This document shows, piece after piece, positions 34,362-41,882 of a stretch of DNA of 52,986 nucleotides. The stretch is from Caproicibacter sp046707225. GTDB taxonomy: Bacteria > Bacillota > Clostridia > Oscillospirales > Acutalibacteraceae. Position 1 is the first letter of the stretch. Every line of letters starts with the position of its first letter. A program made the position numbers and the translations under genes. The stretch is taken from contig NZ_JBJKOP010000007.1 in assembly GCF_046707225.1 (NCBI RefSeq), positions 1 to 52,986 on the forward strand, read 5' to 3'. Under the pieces are notes generated by a model. It ran no database searches. It worked only from the letters and a program-made list of their open reading frames with translations, and was not told where the DNA came from.

Positions 34362-34805
34362 TTAATCTTCTTTGATCTGCCGCAGCACGCGGCGGAACAG
34401 CTCCGGCTGGATGTCGGGGTAGGTCAGGCAGTCCGGAGCGGGGAGTTCGTCCCGCAGGTCGGTTTCCTCAATTTCAAACGGCGGCAGCGGGCCGAATTCC
34501 TCGATCTCCGCGAAGAAGAGCATTCCGAAATTTTCCGCTCCGTGATTGATGCTGCCGGAAACGCCGTACACGCATACCGGCGAAAGCGCAAAGCGGGCCG
34601 CGCCGGTTTCCTCGTAAAGCTCCCTGCGCGCGGCCTGCGTAATTTCTTCCCCCGGCTCCCTGTGACCGCCGGGCGCTTCCCAGGTATGCCGGTCGCGGTG
34701 GCGGCACAAAACCCATTTGCCGCCGCTGCGGGCAACGATCACGGCATATTTGAGCAGGGACGGATCAACGGTTTCATAAAACCGTACCACTGTATCGGTT
34801 TTCAT
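34362..34805 (-). CDS. Nudix hydrolase, last gene of the rpe-rnf operon
   Basis: Hydrolyses a nucleoside-diphosphate derivative; substrate unknown. The ATG at 34805 (MKTDTVVRFYETVDP) has AAAGGTG 8 bases upstream and lies 2 bp after the rnfA-like stop. The 147-residue protein has a complete Nudix box in GGHREPGEEITQAARRELYE followed by ETG (about 46-68), preceded by WVLCRHRDRHTWEAP. The fold otherwise resembles MutT/YjhB-type 8-oxo-dGTPase or NADH-pyrophosphatase relatives. Coupling to an Rnf-like cluster makes a dinucleotide (NADH/FAD) repair or turnover role imaginable, but nothing in the sequence proves it. Confidence 0.9.
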   Translation of the reverse strand: MKTDTVVRFYETVDPSLLKYAVIVARSGGKWVLCRHRDRHTWEAPGGHREPGEEITQAARRELYEETGAARFALSPVCVYGVSGSINHGAENFGMLFFAEIEEFGPLPPFEIEETDLRDELPAPDCLTYPDIQPELFRRVLRQIKED

Positions 34806-34807
34806 CT

Positions 34808-35398
34808 TCAAAACACCTTTCCCCCGGCAAACCCGGCGAACGCCATCGACAGAATGCCGACGAATAAAATCGACGCGGGAAGGCCGCTGAACGCCTCCGG
34901 AATATCCGGGTTGCGGCATTTCGCCTCCGCGTGCATCAAAACCTCCGAGGCCAGATAAAACGCCGCGCCGGTCCCGAGCGCGTACCCCGCCGCCTGAGCC
35001 GGGTCGAGCGCAAACTGATACTGCACATAGGGCATGGCAAGGACGACCGTGTTAACCGCCGCCGGTGCGAGAACCGGCGCGATCCTGCTCAGAAACCGCG
35101 CCGGGAGCAGGGCGCGCAGCAGGAGAAAGGTCACAAGATACGCGACGGCCGCTGCCGCTGCAAGGCAGGCGGAGCGCAAAGGCGCCTTTGTCCCGTAAGC
35201 GGCCGGCAGAAAGGGGGCGAGCCAGACTCCGGCAAACACGGAAGCAAGCGAAAACCAGGTAACCGCCAGCGCGTAAATCCCGACGGTATCCGGCCTTTGC
35301 GCAGAGCGCAGCGCGCGGCTGAAACCGCTGCCGCCCGCAAACAGGAGGTTTTCCGTGCCGACCGCCAAAAGGGCGGTCATCATTAGCCTGAAAAACAT
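34808..35398 (-). CDS. Divergent RnfA-like membrane subunit lacking cluster cysteines
   Basis: 196 residues, six predicted helices, RnfA/NqrE family by overall pattern and gene position. The ATG at 35398 overlaps the preceding stop by one base (TGATG). In RnfA proteins two cysteines (in LG-x-CP and in NC-x-x-LG) help ligate the intramembrane [2Fe-2S] cluster. Here the first region reads ENLLFAGGSGFSRAL with no Cys and the second reads AVNTVVLAMPY, where Asn is kept and Cys is Thr. The only cysteines (SACLA, AKCRN) are elsewhere. An electron-carrying role in the classical way is therefore unlikely. Confidence 0.8.
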   Translation of the reverse strand: MFFRLMMTALLAVGTENLLFAGGSGFSRALRSAQRPDTVGIYALAVTWFSLASVFAGVWLAPFLPAAYGTKAPLRSACLAAAAAVAYLVTFLLLRALLPARFLSRIAPVLAPAAVNTVVLAMPYVQYQFALDPAQAAGYALGTGAAFYLASEVLMHAEAKCRNPDIPEAFSGLPASILFVGILSMAFAGFAGGKVF

Positions 35399-36039
35399 CA
35401 CGGATTCCCCCTTCCGATTCGCTGAGCGCCGCCGGCCCTCAGCCGGTTGACCCACTGGATCAAAGCCGCCAGAAACCCGACCGCCAGAAAGCCCGCGAAC
35501 GGAAGGTCCGCCGCGCGGCCTATGACAAACCCGATTCCCGCCGGCAGACGGAACGTGCCGAGCAGGGCCGAACGCAGCATGGAAACAAGAAACGCGACGG
35601 CGGAAAACCCGGCGGAACAGCCGAGTGAATCGGCGGCGGCCGCCACGGCCACATGCTCCGGCGCGTATTCCTCCGCGCGGGAATAAACGACCGAGTTGCA
35701 GATCATCAGCCCCGCGGCCATGCCGAGACTCGTAACGGAGCCGGGTATCAGCAGATTGGCGAGGTACCCCGCCGGAATGTAGAATCCCGCGGAAACCAGA
35801 AGGACCAGCCCGGGGCGGAACCAGCGCGGAACCAGCATGCCCAGCGCGCTGAGCACCAGCGAAGTTGGAAGCGACACCGCGAAAAACAGAACGGAAAGCG
35901 CCGCCGCGTTTTTCAGGCTCCACGCCGCGGCGGCGACCGGGTACATGCCGAGCGCCCCGATCAGCACGGGGTTGCGGAACAGCAGGCCGTTTAGAAAAAT
36001 CGAGCCCGCTCCGCGCAGAACCAGCCTGTTATTCTTCAT
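35398..36039 (-). CDS. Divergent RnfE-like membrane subunit lacking cluster cysteines
   Basis: 213 residues, six helices, RnfE/NqrD family: the N-terminal FLNGLLFRNPVLIGALGMYP follows the family pattern (ENPVFVLVLGxCP) but has Tyr where the cluster-ligating Cys should be. The second site reads MICNSVVYSRAEEYAPEH, matching VNCIILGRAEAFA with Asn and RAE kept and Cys replaced by Ser. The start is the ATG at 36039 after GGGAGGG, overlapping the rnfD-like stop (ATGA). An upstream in-frame start at 36057 is less likely. Confidence 0.82.
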   Translation of the reverse strand: MKNNRLVLRGAGSIFLNGLLFRNPVLIGALGMYPVAAAAWSLKNAAALSVLFFAVSLPTSLVLSALGMLVPRWFRPGLVLLVSAGFYIPAGYLANLLIPGSVTSLGMAAGLMICNSVVYSRAEEYAPEHVAVAAAADSLGCSAGFSAVAFLVSMLRSALLGTFRLPAGIGFVIGRAADLPFAGFLAVGFLAALIQWVNRLRAGGAQRIGRGNP

Positions 36040-37007
36040 GACGGCTTTCCCTCCCACCCGCGGAACCAGAACACGGCGGAATCCATCAGCGGCGCGGCCG
36101 CGTTCGCAATCAGCAGCGCGAAGCAGGCGCCCTGTTCATACGCGCCGAACCAGCGAAACGCCATTGCCGTCGCGCCGGCAAACGCCCCGTAAAGGCACCG
36201 CCCCGAAAACGTGCGCGGCGCGGTGACCGGGTCGGTCACCATAAACACGGAAACGAAAAACAGCGACCCCGACAAAAGCTCATATTTTACCGAGGTCAGC
36301 GGACTGCACAGAATGCGCGGAAACATCGCCGCGATCAGCGCCGCCGTGCCGAGAAAGCAGACGGTTGTTTCCGGTTTTGCCGACCTTGACAGGAACAGAA
36401 GAACACCGCAGGCCCCAATGACCAGAACCGCCGTGGAACCGAGCGGGCCGGGAAAATTGCCCCACAGCATGTTCAGCGGCAGGATGTCCGGTTTGAAGCC
36501 CTGCTTCAGCACCGCCGCGGGGGACTGCGCCGTGCTGAACGATCCTGCGCCGAACAGCGGAAAGGCCGCCTGTTCCGCGGGGTCAAAGTAAGAAAACACC
36601 TGCTTCGGCCAGCAAAGCGCGGCAAACGCAACGCCGGCGGCGGCGGGGTTGAACGGGTTGCGCCCAAACCCGCCGAACGGTTCCCGGACCACCAGAACGG
36701 CGAAGGCGGTGGCGGCGCAGGGCAGCCAGAGCGGCGTGTTCAGCGGCAGAAGCATCGGGATCATCAGGCCCGTTACCAAAACCGAAATCTCGGAAATGGA
36801 GATGCTCTTTCTGCGAAGCAGGCAAAACAGAATCCGGCAGATCAGCGCGGTCAGCACGGACGCCCCGGCGACGACGAGCGGGCGAAGCCCGTAATTGACG
36901 ACGGGAATGATCAGCAGCGCCAGTAAGGCCAGCAGTATCCTGCTCATCATGGAAAAAACGGTAAACTCGCTTTTCACATAGGGGGAGGCGGCATTTGTCA
37001 GGGTCAT
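36036..37007 (-). CDS. Divergent RnfD-like membrane subunit with altered flavin site
   Basis: 323 residues, about ten helices, RnfD/NqrB family, with the hallmark REPFGGFGRNPFNPAAAGVA (about 108-127) and the C-terminal FMVTDPVTAPRTFSGR. In RnfD/NqrB a Thr in a motif like D-x-x-S/T-G/A-A-T-P-L carries FMN by a phosphoester bond. The equivalent here reads GAGSFSTAQSPAAVLKQG (about 153-170), with Gln at the Thr position. No flavin transferase gene (apbE) or rnfG is nearby. Start and stop overlap its neighbours by 4 bp (ATGA). Confidence 0.85.
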   Translation of the reverse strand: MTLTNAASPYVKSEFTVFSMMSRILLALLALLIIPVVNYGLRPLVVAGASVLTALICRILFCLLRRKSISISEISVLVTGLMIPMLLPLNTPLWLPCAATAFAVLVVREPFGGFGRNPFNPAAAGVAFAALCWPKQVFSYFDPAEQAAFPLFGAGSFSTAQSPAAVLKQGFKPDILPLNMLWGNFPGPLGSTAVLVIGACGVLLFLSRSAKPETTVCFLGTAALIAAMFPRILCSPLTSVKYELLSGSLFFVSVFMVTDPVTAPRTFSGRCLYGAFAGATAMAFRWFGAYEQGACFALLIANAAAPLMDSAVFWFRGWEGKPS

Positions 37008-38026
37008 GGATCACTCCTGCCTTCCTTGATTTTTTCCGCGCGTTCCACTGCCGCCGCGAGGGGAATCTGCGACGGGCAGACAATGCTGCAGGCCTGACAA
37101 CGGATGCAGCGCTCGACGTTAAACAGCCGGAACGGGTTCGGCGACCCGGTCTCCAGCTGCTGCAGAATCAGCCACGGGATAATGCCGCGCGGGCAGGCGC
37201 GCTCGCACCGCCCGCATCCGACGCAGGGCAGCGCGGGACGCCGCGGAAGGCGTTTCATCGCGATGACGCAGCGGGTGACCGCCGTCACCGGCTCCGTAAG
37301 GTCGGTGACGCATCTGCCGTTGACTGAAGATCCCACCGCGACCGCCGCCGTACCGGGAACCGGCTTCCCCGCCGCAAGCACATCCCGCAGGGGCGTGCCG
37401 ATGCGAACCCGGCAGTTGACCCAGTTCGACGCGCCGTCGCCCGCCACCGTTACGACCGTTTCACTTTGAGCCAGGCCGCGGCCTGCCGCCGCCGCAAGGG
37501 CGGCGCAGGCCTGCGCGCCGATCAGCCCCGCCTTCCCGCCCTGATCGGCCAGTTTTCTTCGCAGAAGCGCGACCGCGGGGTAGCGGATTCCCGCAACCAG
37601 AAACTCCGTGCCGGGGCAGTCTTTGCGGACGCGGTTCACCTCTTCGCGGGACGCGGCCGCGATTTTCCGACTCCGGACGCCGCAGGCCTGGGCCGCGAGC
37701 TCCAGCCCGGCCAGCACCTGGTCGGCATTTTCCCGCAGCACCGCCTGGTCGGCGGAAGTCTTCGGGTCCTCGTCGAAACAGACGGCAATCAGCTCCGCCG
37801 TCTGCGCCGCGGCAAAACGCTCCAGTTTCTCCGCGAGCGGCTCGCCGTCCAGCTCGTCCACAATACCCGCCATACGCGCCGCGCCCAGAATCTTCGCGGG
37901 TCCTGCCTTTTTGCGCAGAGGCGCGAACATCTTCGGCGCCGACAGCTTTTTCGGCGCCGGTATGGTAATAATCCGATTCTTCAGCGAGAGTTCCTTTTCA
38001 AGCTCCAGTTTTACACCGCACGGCAT
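37004..38026 (-). CDS. Shortened RnfC-like iron-sulfur subunit
   Basis: 340 residues against about 430-450 in normal RnfC. The C-terminal half has an SLBB-like segment (VRIGTPLRDVLAAGKPVPG) and two [4Fe-4S] motifs, CVGCGRCERACPRGI (about 273-287) and CIRCQACSIVCPSQI (about 312-326). The part matching the middle of RnfC (ELIAVCFDEDPKTSADQAVL, for the usual CEPY-x-TAD) is present, but the N-terminal barrel is reduced and the glycine-rich GGAxFP nucleotide-binding loop is absent. GGAGG lies 9 bases before the ATG, directly after the rpe stop. A soluble, membrane-associated subunit that could still carry electrons between two clusters. Confidence 0.85.
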   Translation of the reverse strand: MPCGVKLELEKELSLKNRIITIPAPKKLSAPKMFAPLRKKAGPAKILGAARMAGIVDELDGEPLAEKLERFAAAQTAELIAVCFDEDPKTSADQAVLRENADQVLAGLELAAQACGVRSRKIAAASREEVNRVRKDCPGTEFLVAGIRYPAVALLRRKLADQGGKAGLIGAQACAALAAAAGRGLAQSETVVTVAGDGASNWVNCRVRIGTPLRDVLAAGKPVPGTAAVAVGSSVNGRCVTDLTEPVTAVTRCVIAMKRLPRRPALPCVGCGRCERACPRGIIPWLILQQLETGSPNPFRLFNVERCIRCQACSIVCPSQIPLAAAVERAEKIKEGRSDP

Positions 38027-38041
38027 CGCACCGTACCTCCG

Positions 38042-38692
38042 TTATTCCCGGCCCGCCCCGGCCGCCGCCTTGAGTTCCCGGATCGCCTGCGCGGCGTCCG
38101 GCGCTTTGAAAATGCCGGTCCCCGCGACGCAGACGTCAACGCCCGCCCGCGCGGCCTCGGCCACCGTTTCCGAATTGATTCCGCCGTCCACCTGCACCAG
38201 CAGGTCCGGCTTCGCCTGTTTCAGCTCCTTGACTTTCCGCATCATGTCAGGCATGAATTTCTGCCCGCCGAATCCCGGCTCCACCGTCATGACAAGCACC
38301 ATGAAAAGCCGGTCGAGGTACGGAAAAACCGCGCGCGCGGGCGTACCCGGCTTGACCGCCATCGCGGGTTTGGCTCCGCCGGAACGGATCAATTCAATCG
38401 TTTTGTCCGGGTCGGAGGACGACTCCGCGTGAAATGTAATGAGATCGGCGCCCGCCTTTAAAAATTCAGGCGCGTAGCGCAGCGGCTCATTGATCATCAA
38501 ATGCACGTCGAACAGCTTGTCCGTAAACGGACGCATCGCGGCAATGACCGGCGGCCCGAAGGTCAGGTTCGGGACAAAATGTCCGTCCATCACGTCAAGA
38601 TGAATCCAATCGGCGCCGGAAATATCCATCCGGATGATTTCATCGCTCAGCTTTGAAAAGTCCGACGCCAGCATGGAAGAGGAAATCAGCAT
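38042..38692 (-). CDS. rpe: Ribulose-phosphate 3-epimerase
   Basis: Interconverts ribulose-5-phosphate and xylulose-5-phosphate (TIM barrel). The 216-residue protein has SSMLASDFSKL at the start, IHLDVMDGHFVPNLTFGPPV (about 31-50; metal-binding His/Asp), FHAESS, LVMTVEPGFGGQKF (about 137-150) and VDGGINSETV (about 172-181). It is the first gene of an operon continuing into the Rnf-like genes. In many Firmicutes rpe follows prkC-rsgA, so this linkage is unusual. Confidence 0.96.
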   Translation of the reverse strand: MLISSSMLASDFSKLSDEIIRMDISGADWIHLDVMDGHFVPNLTFGPPVIAAMRPFTDKLFDVHLMINEPLRYAPEFLKAGADLITFHAESSSDPDKTIELIRSGGAKPAMAVKPGTPARAVFPYLDRLFMVLVMTVEPGFGGQKFMPDMMRKVKELKQAKPDLLVQVDGGINSETVAEAARAGVDVCVAGTGIFKAPDAAQAIRELKAAAGAGRE

Positions 38693-38716
38693 AAACTCAG
38701 CCCCCTGTTTGCTCCT

Positions 38717-38745
38717 ATTGTACCTTACTTCACCGCTTTTTTCAA
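38717..38745 (-). promoter_or_regulatory. Promoter of the rpe-rnf-like-nudix operon
   Basis: Minus strand TTGAAA, 17-base spacer, TACAAT, 24 bp before the rpe start. Good sigma-A match (5 of 6 in each element). Confidence 0.75.
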
Positions 38746-38770
38746 CTGAATCCGATACGCTATCACAGGT

Positions 38771-38796
38771 GTCTGCCGGAGCGGGCTCCGGCAGAC
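38771..38796. repeat. Palindrome upstream of the rpe operon
   Basis: GTCTGCCGGAGC-GG-GCTCCGGCAGAC, perfect 12-base arms, 26 bp upstream of the rpe promoter -35. No T-run on either side, so it is a poor terminator. It could be an operator or a processed mRNA end of the small gene at 38892-39161. Confidence 0.5.
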
Positions 38797-38891
38797 AATC
38801 TATGATAAAGCGGTTTCAATATATTGGCCCCGCACTCTATTGTATGCTGCGGTTGTGAATTTGGCAGTAAAAAAGCCGGGAATCTGCGGTT

Positions 38892-39161
38892 CTATTCCCT
38901 TTTGTTCTTTTCGCGGGTCTTTTTCATTTCGCGCGCGAATTCCACACAGGCAAGGCAGAGCGCCGCCGCGGTGATTGCCCGCAGCGCCCAGCCCCACGCG
39001 CCGGTAAAAAGATTCAGCCCGGTGTAGGCGCCCGCCGCCCACCACGCGCCGAGAATCAGAAAAAATCCGCCGATGGGGTAGAACACACGGTTTTCCCCTC
39101 CCATGCGGAAAATCAGGATCACACCGACCAGCACCCACAGCACCGCGTAAAAATAAACCAT
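38892..39161 (-). CDS. Small three-helix membrane protein of unknown function
   Basis: 89 residues with three predicted membrane helices (about 3-20, 28-44 and 52-72) and a charged C-terminal tail (REMKKTREKNKRE). The second helix is rich in Trp (GAWWAAG). GGAGGGGAG lies upstream of the ATG and a good promoter precedes it. No conserved motif recognised. Confidence 0.75.
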   Translation of the reverse strand: MVYFYAVLWVLVGVILIFRMGGENRVFYPIGGFFLILGAWWAAGAYTGLNLFTGAWGWALRAITAAALCLACVEFAREMKKTREKNKRE

Positions 39162-39196
39162 GGAAAGCTCCCCTCCCTCATTTTTGTTCCGCTTTC

Positions 39197-39225
39197 ACTA
39201 TAACCCGGCCCGTCCCCGGTGTCAA
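39197..39225 (-). promoter_or_regulatory. Promoter of the small membrane protein
   Basis: Minus strand TTGACA, 17-base spacer, TATAGT, 35 bp before the start codon at 39161. Confidence 0.75.
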
Positions 39226-39249
39226 CAGGATTCCGGCCCGCAGCGGCGC

Positions 39250-39278
39250 AAAAAAGCGGAGGCCTTAACGGCCTCCGC
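39250..39278 (-). terminator. Terminator of the G5/3D protein gene
   Basis: GCGGAGGCC-N5-GGCCTCCGC followed on the minus strand by TTTTTT, 15 bp after the stop codon. Confidence 0.85.
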
Positions 39279-39293
39279 TCCATCATCCCGTGC

Positions 39294-40751
39294 TTACAGG
39301 ACGTAAACATTCATGGTTCTGGTGCCGATCTTCATGCACTGCGAGTAGCTGTCATAATACAGATCGGCGATGATGATGCCGCGCATCGCGGCCCCGCCCG
39401 TATCCGAGGCGACGGCATACCCGTAAACCAGCTTTCCGTCCGGCGAGGCGATATACAGCCTCGTTCCGTAGGGAATCAGGCTCGGATTGACCGCCACGCG
39501 CCCGAACGCGGCCTTGGCTCCCGTGGAGGTCCAGCCGCCCCCGGTGTAGCAGGAGCATTTTCCGGTCAGAACTTTTTTATATTTTATCGTTTTTCCGTTT
39601 TCATCCGTCAGAGTCCCGTTGGACCCGACCGCCCTCACCGCGGTCCTCTTTGTGCCGACCAGCGTGACCTGATCGACCGGCTTTGTCACGACGGACGTGC
39701 TCACGGTCTGCGTCTCGGCGACCTTTCCGTCGACCAGCTTCCGGCGCAGAACCACCTGTTCGCTCCCGTTTTTGCCCGCCGTCTGAATCTTCGTTTTTCC
39801 GGCGGCAAGAGAGGAATCCTTCTTCGTGATCTTTTGGAACGGAACTTCACGCGTTTCGGTCTCCTCTTTGTAAGTGACACGGGAAACGTCGATTTCCATT
39901 CCCTGGTCAACCGTTTTGTCCGGCGAAACATTCAGCGTGTCTTCGGAACCGAGCTGAACGCCCGCCTGCCGGACCGCGTCGGAAACGCTGCCCTCTTTGA
40001 CGGTGGCGGAAACCTTCGCGCCGTCCACAGCGACCGTAACACGCACCATCCGCGTCACCTGAATGCTGGTTCCGTCTTCGACCGGCTTGCTTTCGGCAGG
40101 AGTCACCAGGTCGTCGGAATCAAGGCTGACGCCGGCCTGATTCAGCACGTCGCCCACCGTGTCGCCGTAATGCGCGGTGACCGCTTTGTCCGCTCCATCC
40201 GCTTCAACGTTAACTTTCCGCGCGGTTTTCACCGAAATGAGGACGTCGCCGGCATGATCCGGGTCGTCGCTGCGCGAAATCAGGTCGTCGGGGCCGGTCT
40301 GAACCCCTGCTTTCAGAAGAATCTGGTCCGTATCCGGGGAGGTCATTTCCACACGGCTTGCAGCCCCGTCGCATGTGACGGTTGCAAGATGGGTGGAAGC
40401 CATTACCGTTTCAACCGAACCGACCGTTACAAGAACCATCAGGAAAAGCGCCGCGCCCTGTTTTAACAGCGCGGAACGCAGTGCCGAGTCCCTGTCCAAA
40501 ATCCTTTCGCGAAGGAACAGAAGCGCGACTTCTTTGCGTCCGCGCACTGTCGCGGCCAGCTGACGAAACAGCCCGGCCCTCCGCGCCGAATTCAGATTTT
40601 TCCACAGGCCCATAAAAAAGCGGCAGGTCCGCGCCTTCGCTCCCGACACAGAAGCGCCGGCCCGCCAAAGCAGCCCGGAATGACAGGCGTTTTTCATCGT
40701 CTTTGCAAGCCTTCGGAAAAAACGGAAAACAGGCTCGAGTTTCTTACGCAT
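39294..40751 (-). CDS. YabE-like cell-wall protein with DUF348, G5 and 3D domains
   Basis: 485 residues. A long basic cytoplasmic N-terminus (about 1-95), a signal-anchor helix (about 98-117, GAALFLMVLVTVGSVETVMA), three DUF348-type repeats (about 120-285), a G5 domain (about 290-370) and a C-terminal 3D domain (about 395-485) with the Asp residues in VASDTGGAAM and IIADLYYD. The last domain is the lytic-transglycosylase-like fold of MltA/RpfB relatives. It is probably surface-exposed and acts on peptidoglycan during growth, sporulation or outgrowth. The extra-long N-terminus ahead of the helix is unusual for the family. Confidence 0.93.
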   Translation of the reverse strand: MRKKLEPVFRFFRRLAKTMKNACHSGLLWRAGASVSGAKARTCRFFMGLWKNLNSARRAGLFRQLAATVRGRKEVALLFLRERILDRDSALRSALLKQGAALFLMVLVTVGSVETVMASTHLATVTCDGAASRVEMTSPDTDQILLKAGVQTGPDDLISRSDDPDHAGDVLISVKTARKVNVEADGADKAVTAHYGDTVGDVLNQAGVSLDSDDLVTPAESKPVEDGTSIQVTRMVRVTVAVDGAKVSATVKEGSVSDAVRQAGVQLGSEDTLNVSPDKTVDQGMEIDVSRVTYKEETETREVPFQKITKKDSSLAAGKTKIQTAGKNGSEQVVLRRKLVDGKVAETQTVSTSVVTKPVDQVTLVGTKRTAVRAVGSNGTLTDENGKTIKYKKVLTGKCSCYTGGGWTSTGAKAAFGRVAVNPSLIPYGTRLYIASPDGKLVYGYAVASDTGGAAMRGIIIADLYYDSYSQCMKIGTRTMNVYVL

Positions 40752-40845
40752 ACATTCACCCTTTCCCTTCAGTCGGCGATTGTTTTTCAGGTGTGTTTCC
40801 CCACTTGCCGGCTGTCAGTGCTGAGGATTTCTATCGATGCGAGAT
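40752..40845 (-). promoter_or_regulatory. Leader of the G5/3D gene
   Basis: About 90 nt of untranslated RNA between promoter and start codon, with AAAGGGTG as ribosome-binding site. It contains GCCGGC and GCCGAC arms and GTGGGGAAACAC. Because c-di-AMP riboswitches often precede such wall genes I looked for that motif, but the conserved segments are absent. No assignment. Confidence 0.3.
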
Positions 40846-40874
40846 ATTATATTCACCGATTGCCCATATGTCAA
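40846..40874 (-). promoter_or_regulatory. Consensus sigma-A promoter of the G5/3D gene
   Basis: Minus strand TTGACA, 17-base spacer, TATAAT: a perfect match in both hexamers and spacing. Confidence 0.9.
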
Positions 40875-41006
40875 ATCATCACGGCGTTTTAATTTGTGCA
40901 ACCTGCACAGGCGTTCTCCGTTTTTAATTCGCAATACGACATTATTACCGGTGGTGAATGGTTGAAAGAGACCTCGATTTCTGTGCAACATGTAAGAAAA
41001 TGACCG

Positions 41007-41032
41007 GTTACAAACCTGTTACAACTGTTACA
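41007..41032 (-). promoter_or_regulatory. WalR/PhoP-type direct repeat upstream of the G5/3D gene
   Basis: Three TGTAAC hexamers in a row on the minus strand, spaced 3 and 5 bases. The pair with 5-base spacing fits the WalR consensus TGTWAH-N5-TGTWAH exactly. WalRK controls peptidoglycan hydrolase genes, including 3D-domain proteins such as YocH, in Bacillus. The site lies 133 bp upstream of the -35, farther than usual for direct activation. The remaining gap sequence (40875-41006, 41033-41201) shows no gene. Confidence 0.5.
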
Positions 41033-41201
41033 GCCCTGTTTTTTATGCGGGATCGGCACCAAAATTGCTTTTTCTCGTTCATACTTTGTACACAAAAACT
41101 CCGGAAGGCGCGTGGCGGCTGGATTTTCGATTTGCTGGAATTCTTATTAAATTTTGTAACTTTTTGTCAGGCGTTTGTTTTTCTTTCTTCTTTATTGAAA
41201 G

Positions 41202-41238
41202 AAAAAAATCCCCCGCAATATTTCTTTTGCAGGGGATT
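41202..41238 (-). terminator. Terminator after the GNAT gene
   Basis: Minus strand ATCCCCTGCA-N10-GCGGGGGAT followed by seven T. It lies 36 bp past the stop codon. Confidence 0.8.
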
Positions 41239-41273
41239 CAGCCGGCTGCCGCGCTTCTGAAAACACGGCCTGC

Positions 41274-41747
41274 TTAAAGCCGCTGTTCCAGGATGACGCT
41301 TCGTTCAGACATTCCCATTTCCCGATAAAGCCGATACGCCGTCCGGTTAAAGGACCACACCATCAGCTCCATGCTTCCCGCGCCTTTCTGCCGGGAGATT
41401 CTCTTTGCCTCTTCCAGCAGGCGCTTTCCGATTCCGCGGTTCCTGAGCCTTTCCATGACGCACAGGTCGTTGACAAACGCCACCGTGCGTTTTTTCAGTT
41501 CCGGCCTTTCCGACGGTCTCCGCAGCGTGACGGAGCAGAAGCCTGCGACCCCGCCTTCCTTTTCCTGCGCGACGATGGTGAATTTCCCCGCATTTCCCAG
41601 CAAGGAGTCATACTCTTCCTCCGTCATCGGGTCCGCCTCGGCGAAAACATCCGGCCGAGCGGACACGTGAAGCTGATGAAGGCTGCAAAGCAGCTCATGA
41701 ACCGCGTCATAGTCGCTTTTTTCCGCCGTTCTAATCAAGAGTTCCAT
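41274..41747 (-). CDS. GNAT-family N-acetyltransferase
   Basis: 157 residues. The acetyl-CoA-binding motif is RLRNRGIGKRLLEEAKRI (about 110-127, R-x-x-G-x-G), with the upstream strand VAFVNDLCVME and the C-terminal SFNRTAYRLYREMGMSE typical of the fold. AGGAAGGAGA precedes the ATG. Substrate unknown; there is no operon partner to suggest one. Confidence 0.9.
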   Translation of the reverse strand: MELLIRTAEKSDYDAVHELLCSLHQLHVSARPDVFAEADPMTEEEYDSLLGNAGKFTIVAQEKEGGVAGFCSVTLRRPSERPELKKRTVAFVNDLCVMERLRNRGIGKRLLEEAKRISRQKGAGSMELMVWSFNRTAYRLYREMGMSERSVILEQRL

Positions 41748-41825
41748 CGCGTTTGTCTCCTTCCTCTAATAACTCACAAAACCTCCCGCGCCAAAGCCGC
41801 GCACACAGACAAAGCAGCCATTTGC

Positions 41826-41862
41826 AAAAAGCAGGGCCCGGCGCCGACGCGCCGAGCCCTGC
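41826..41862 (-). terminator. Terminator of rplM-rpsI
   Basis: GCAGGGCTCGGCGC-N4-GCGCCGGGCCCTGC (one mismatch-free wobble pair) followed on the minus strand by TTTTT, 21 bp after the rpsI stop. Confidence 0.85.
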
Positions 41863-41882
41863 TGCTTTTCTGAAAATACAAA

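Noticed and set aside
40752..40845. c-di-AMP (ydaO/yuaA) riboswitch before the G5/3D gene
   Set aside because: The gene type fits, but the leader is only about 90 nt and the conserved segments of this riboswitch are missing.
40889..41277. Short plus-strand frames of 60-100 codons opposite the G5/3D upstream region
   Set aside because: No ribosome-binding site, low-complexity composition, and they run through the WalR-type repeat and a terminator.
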